A stretch of DNA of 64,000 bases from Gyrodactylus bullatarudis. Its lineage: Eukaryota > Platyhelminthes > Monogenea > Gyrodactylidea > Gyrodactylidae. The translations under genes were made by a program, and so were the position numbers. Location: contig SSNU01000272.1 in the NCBI GenBank assembly GCA_012064415.1, positions 310,001 through 374,000 on the forward strand, written 5' to 3'. Shown here one piece after another: positions 59,900 to 64,000 of the stretch (the first letter of the stretch is position 1; each line of letters begins with the position of its first letter). Under the pieces are notes generated by a model, which was not told where the DNA came from, did no database searches, and was given only the letters and a program-made list of their open reading frames with translations.

Positions 59900-60401
59900 A
59901 TAAGTTTTCTGTACAAATTTTTTAAAAATTCAAAAGCTCGATTTTTTCATCAATACTTCGAATATGTTAAAGATTTTTTGAAATCCTACTCATGTTGCCT
60001 ACAAGAAAGCCGAATATGCTGAATCTTTTCTAATGCATAACTTCATTATCGTTTTGTACTCAAATTTCGATTTTTTGATCATTTTCACTACCTGAAAATT
60101 AATGAAATTTCGAAAAATCGATTTTTCGGTCTTTCTTTTCTTATTGAAACCCTGAAAATCAACTTTTGATCACTCTGAAATCTATAAAAATTTCAGTTCA
60201 AAGTCCAAAAAAGTGGGATTTTGGTGCCAAATCGAAATTAGAAAAATGACCATATTTTCATTATAAAATTTTTTCTTCAAATCGTAAAATTGAACAGCAT
60301 AAAGTAGGATTCCAAAAAATCTCAAAAATATTCGAATTTTCGATGAAAAAATCGAGGTTTTCGTAAAAATAATAGATTCCCAACTTCTTATCAGCCAACT
60401 T
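59900..60401. mobile_element. Foldback MITE, family B, longer copy
   Basis: The right end (AACTTCTTATCAGCCAACTT) is clear and followed by TA at 60402-60403. The interior is near-palindromic: TCGATTTTTTCATCAATA at 59939 mirrors GATGAAAAAATCGA near 60340, and TTTTTTGAAATCCTACTCAT mirrors TAGGATTCCAAAAAATC. The left terminus is degraded. Confidence 0.6.
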
Positions 60402-60505
60402 TAATCCAACGTTTCATACTTCCAGAGAGTTTGTTGTAGTATTTGATATTGCTCTTGCAAAGCTATTTTCTTTTGAAAGGTTCAGTCTCATTCATTATCT
60501 TTTAG

Positions 60506-63005
60506 ATTTCTTGTCGAACTTCATTAGCTGGCAGGTACAAGACATGGTGTGATTGGGATTACTATAATGATGGCCAATGCTCCCTGGATCTATGTTTAAA
60601 GCCAGAGTATCGCTTTGAGTTTAGATTCCGACAAGATATCAATAGCACCATAGCAAGAGTGCTCTCAACAAATTACAAATGTTACAAAGAGAACACCTTC
60701 TACTCCAACGACAGGTCACGGTATAACATCACCTTGTTGGATGAGAACGATGTGGAAAGTAGTCATGCTATGTACTCCCTTAAATATCGAGTCTGTAAAT
60801 GCCACATTAGTGTATTTGATAAAATTATCGATCTGTTCTCAAAAAATGGATGCCGGGGGGGAGAGGTTGAAGTAAGTTAAATGATTTTTTACTTTTTATG
60901 AAGCTAGTTGACATGAAAATTTAGTATTTTTACAAAATAATACTCAATATTTCTCAAATTTATCACTTCATAAAATTACGAGGTTGAGAAAAAGTCGTAA
61001 TGATATTTTTTCAGATTCAATTTTTCGTTTTTTTTCTTTCAACAACTTATTGGCTCATTTCACAATGGAAAATATTCGTGTTCCTGATTGGAGAAAAATA
61101 TTGAGCTCTATGTGCAACGAGTGAATTCTCATCTTCATGTCAACTAGATTTAGTAAACCATACAGACCCTAATACACTGGCATCATATTGGCCCTGTATT
61201 TTTCCCTATCAAATAAACTTTCGAATCTTTAGATTTAATAAAACCTATTTCAGTCTATAGTTTATAAAATGATGGAGTCCCTCTAAAAAGAACCAATGAC
61301 TTTTAAACAGGGTCTCATAACTCAATAAATATTTTCTTCTCCCCTAGACCAAATGTCTTCAATGTTCCAAATCTGATAATCTGATCATAAATAATGTGAA
61401 ACTAAGTAAATGCATTCCATCAAATTGGCTTCATAGTCTTGTAGGCGGCGTTATTGGTGTCTTGTCCTTTATTGCTTTACTTTCATTCGGTATACGAATC
61501 CTCATCTCGGCAATGTGTAGACGTTCCTCAAACTCCTCTTCCAATCAAGTCCTACAAATGAATATGGCTCAAAATGATACTACCCCTCAAGGAAATCAGG
61601 TTCAACTTAATGAGTGAGTAAAATTTTTTTATTTTAATTTTTAAACTTTTTCAACCACCCTTACACTTCACTGTGCTTTTATTCAAATAAAAATATTTAA
61701 AAAAGTACTTGATGATTTGTCTGTCTGACTTTTAACAACAAGAACTCTAGTTAAAACAAAAGATGCAAAAAGTTCAAATCCATCGACCAAGTATTTCCAT
61801 GTTTATTCGGTTTTAAGGTCACAATTACATATCTAAAAAGTAAAATAAATACCTAAACGTGTTTGCTATCTGTAGAAAAAGAAGAAGGGAATAAAAGGGT
61901 GTGGTATTTCTTAAAAAATAAGGATCATAAAATTCAAAGTGATTGTTATAGTATAGTAATCAGAATTATTAGAGTAATAACTCTGATAATATAATTCATC
62001 ACTTGAAAGAACATTAAAATTAAGATTAGAATAAAAAAAGTTTGGGCTCACACAATATTTCGAATACATGTCGTATTCTTTTTCAAAAAACTCAAGATCC
62101 TTAAAACCTTAAGTGTCCAATCAAATAAATCTATACCGAACAGTTCCTTGAAGAACTACTTGGTTTAAAATTATAAACCTAAACGTTAAAATTTTTTTCC
62201 CCCAACACTTTTCTATTTCATCATGAAATTTTCATGCTTCAAACAGATTCTTTATGCTCCATAATTGCCGTTTTCGAAAATTAAATTTAAAAATTTTGAT
62301 GTTCTGATATTTTCCATTTTCCCTAGACAGGACTTTTTTCGGGATTTGTTCAGAATATATTTAATATTAATTTGAAGTGAAAATCTGATTCAAAAAAATC
62401 ATAGTGTGTCCAATAGTTTAAAATTTATCATTTCTCGTAGTAGAATTGATTGAAAAATGGTGGCGCAAATTTTTAAATTATGCCTATCTAAATAAAATTA
62501 AAAACATTAGGTTCAATAGGAATTTTTTCTTCTTCTCTTATTTTCCATCAAATGAATGCACAAACTTGAAAATTTAAAAATTTACTAAACGTGTATTTTA
62601 TCGGCCCTAATTAGTAACCGGTATGTGCTAATTACCATTTTATGGACACCAAATTTTTATCATATTAATTTTCAGACGAGTCAAATAAATATCAGTCCTG
62701 ACATTTTCCAAGCACTCGACATAGCCTCAGAGTTTGTCCTCTGTTGTTATTTAAATTGAGCATTTGTATCTGCTGATATTTTAAGATACAGCAGAGTAAC
62801 CTCCTTCTAAATAAGAGGAGTCAACTTTTTTCATTAATTGTACTGATTGATTATTTCTTGTAATTTTAGATTTTATGAAAAACCACCGTGTTACGACGAG
62901 GCAATCAAGTTTCCTTTCACCATACCTCCACCACCTCCCTCGAATGAATTAGTCATTGATGATTCCTCCCTACCAACTTATGAAGAGGTCTTCAAGAAGC
63001 CCTAA
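60506..63005 (+). CDS. Single-pass membrane protein, PPxY/LPxY tail, paralogue of upstream gene (5' exon missing)
   Basis: Exons about 60506-60871, 61348-61613 and 62870-63005; the last two junctions are phase 0 and 2. The first listed exon lacks an ATG; its acceptor could be at 60505, 60527 or 60534, and a signal-peptide exon must lie upstream. The ectodomain begins YKTWCDWDYYNDGQCSLDLC, matching the KTWxxW start of the neighbour at 55909, and carries about ten cysteines (CKCHIS, TKCLQC). The membrane helix is LVGGVIGVLSFIALLSFGIR. The cytoplasmic tail has PPCYDEAIKF, which aligns with PPSYEVVMKY of the neighbour, then PPPPP and LPTYEEVF. Its last intron is phase 2, as in the neighbour. Role inferred: membrane adaptor for WW-domain proteins. 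Poly(A) signal AATAAA at 63285-63290. Confidence 0.7.
60901..61150. mobile_element. Foldback MITE, family A, short copy in intron
   Basis: The left end AAGCTAGTTGACATGAAAAT mirrors the right end ATCTTCATGTCAACTAGATT, followed by TA at 61151-61152. 250 bp; lies in the intron between the first two known exons of the PPxY gene. Confidence 0.7.
61880..62045. repeat. Family C dispersed repeat in intron
   Basis: Shares GTGATTGTTATAGTA and AAAATTAAGATTAGAATAAA with 58850-58910, same orientation. Lies in the last intron of the PPxY gene. Confidence 0.5.
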
Positions 63006-63284
63006 ACCTTGCCCTGACTTGTTTACATCTCCAATTGTACATTAATTTGTGTCCTATTATGCATCTTTCTATTTATTCTATGCGACAGAAGGATTTCGTT
63101 TACCTATAGGTAGCTATCCCATGATATTATTTATTTAGAAAGAATTGAATTCTTGATTTTTTGCTTCAATACGAATTCCTTGTTCCTTCTCGATAAAATT
63201 TTTTCTTTAACATTCTCCTTTGGCCAACAATGATCATATTAAATATTGAGTTATTATAAATAATGTAATGAGTTTCATTTGTAC

Positions 63285-63290
63285 AATAAA
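63285..63290 (+). terminator. Poly(A) signal of PPxY membrane gene
   Basis: AATAAA 280 bases after the TAA at 63003-63005, and 142 bp before the poly(A) signal of the convergent TBCB gene. Confidence 0.55.
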
Positions 63291-63431
63291 TATTCTTCTG
63301 AGAGAATTTTAAGTTTTCAAAAATTGCCCAGTGAAAGTGAACTAAATTAAATTAATTTAATTAATCTTTTCACTTTCAAGACTGTCTGAGAATATGATGA
63401 AAGTATAAAATAAGAAAAAATAGATCATATA

Positions 63432-63437
63432 TTTATT
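63432..63437 (-). terminator. Poly(A) signal of TBCB
   Basis: AATAAA on the minus strand, 16 bases past the stop codon at 63456-63454; a very short 3' UTR. Confidence 0.6.
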
Positions 63438-63453
63438 GAATGTAAATAATATT

Positions 63454-63795
63454 CTATATTTCGTCAAAATCATCAATCGATGGTTCTGGATAATCACCTG
63501 TCTTTACACACAACGGTTTTACGAATCCTCCATATTTTGGCTTGCATGAAAAGTAACTAGTACCAGAGACACTTCCATCATTGAGACCAACTGGTTCATA
63601 GTATTCGATACCGATCCAGAGACCAGGCTTGAATTTGGTTACTCCTTTGAAACGAACAATACCTGTTCGTGGAGGCTTGTCGGGCAATTGAACTTCACAC
63701 TGATCACCAACATTGATGGAATTATAATGAGCTTGCTCTTTTTCTTCTTCCTCTTTCCGTTTTCTCTCCTTTTCGGATTTTTCTTCTTCGCTAAT
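63454..63795 (-). CDS. TBCB: Tubulin-folding cofactor B, C-terminal exon (partial)
   Basis: One exon of 113 residues. The acceptor AAATTTAG ends at 63796; upstream exons are outside the window. It begins with a Glu/Lys-rich helix (SEEEKSEKERKRKEEEEK) that joins the ubiquitin-like domain to the CAP-Gly domain in this family. The CAP-Gly domain follows: INVGDQCEVQLPDKPPRTG, VRFKGVTKFKPGLWIGIEYY, the GLNDGSV signature (usually GKNDGSV, so Lys is replaced by Leu) and YFSCKPKYGGFVKPLCVKTG. It ends with the acidic FDEI tail typical of TBCB. TBCB works with TBCE to process alpha-tubulin during folding of the tubulin dimer in the cytosol. Confidence 0.9.
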   Translation of the reverse strand: MSEEEKSEKERKRKEEEEKEQAHYNSINVGDQCEVQLPDKPPRTGIVRFKGVTKFKPGLWIGIEYYEPVGLNDGSVSGTSYFSCKPKYGGFVKPLCVKTGDYPEPSIDDFDEI

Positions 63796-64000
63796 CTAAA
63801 TTTTAGAATTTTTTATGGGAAAATTCAAATAAAATTTACTTATGAGAATAATGATGAATTTCAAAAAAAATTGGAACTCAAGTCAAATTAGATCAGATAT
63901 GCCTTTGAAAATTTCTCATAATTTGCAAACTTTATTTTTAGGAAATGAATCATTTCAATTTTTTATGAAATTGACTAAAAATCAAGGAATTTGTTTTTCT
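63796..64000. other. TBCB intron to window edge
   Basis: AT-rich, no exon recognised. A plus-strand frame at 63688-63891 is the shadow of the TBCB exon. Confidence 0.5.

Noticed and set aside
1..64000. CRISPR arrays, operons, bacterial-type promoters and ribosome binding sites
   Set aside because: Spliced genes and eukaryotic repeats show this is a nuclear eukaryotic sequence; no regularly spaced direct repeats with unique spacers seen.

Overview
Eukaryotic nuclear DNA, very AT-rich, with spliced genes separated by long repeat-filled stretches. The recognisable genes (ANP32, a PDE9-like phosphodiesterase, tubulin-folding cofactor B, a sarcomeric Ig-domain protein) together with several Penelope-like retroelement (PLE) remnants point to an invertebrate animal, most likely an arthropod. 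A copepod crustacean would fit, but that is inference and not proven by the sequence. All exon models below were built by eye from reading frame, GT/AG sites and phase agreement.

Layout. 1-6.8 kb: no confident gene; TA-flanked foldback (MITE-like) elements, one holding a 121-codon open frame. 6.87-8.72 kb (-): secreted, extremely acidic lysine-rich protein. 8.7-14 kb: repeats, including a 420-bp foldback element carrying a tRNA-like promoter and an intact-looking hammerhead ribozyme, then PLE fragments. 14.08-14.52 kb (+): small secreted helical protein with the same exon design as the acidic gene. 15.58-16.45 kb (-): ANP32. 16.6-39.6 kb (+): PDE9-like gene in six exons, with introns of 28 and 31 bp beside introns of 11.5, 4.0 and 5.7 kb. 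The large introns hold a PLE split by a 903-bp MULE-like TIR element, a near-identical inverted 365-bp module, a tRNA-derived SINE piece, foldback elements and a second degenerate PLE. 39.6-44.3 kb: repeats only. 44.28-55.15 kb (-): Ig-domain, Q/P/N-rich sarcomeric (zormin/titin-like) gene with ten exons and two phase-compatible terminal exons; one intron contains an unexplained opposite-strand coding-quality ORF, another a second tRNA/hammerhead-like foldback. 55.9-57.0 kb and 60.5-63.0 kb (+): two related single-pass membrane proteins with Trp/Cys-rich ectodomains and PPxY cytoplasmic tails. 63.45-63.80 kb (-): last exon of tubulin-folding cofactor B, continuing beyond the window.

The genes do not form one pathway. 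Local relationships are: a 156-bp divergent intergenic region between ANP32 and the phosphodiesterase; two probable paralogue pairs (secreted helical proteins; PPxY membrane proteins); and a convergent 3' end between the second membrane protein and TBCB. The most novel items are the foldback elements with tRNA-like and hammerhead parts, the very short introns (28-40 bp), the nested inverted transposon structure at 25.9-28.1 kb, and the orphan ORFs at 1.6-2.0 kb and 51.7-52.0 kb.
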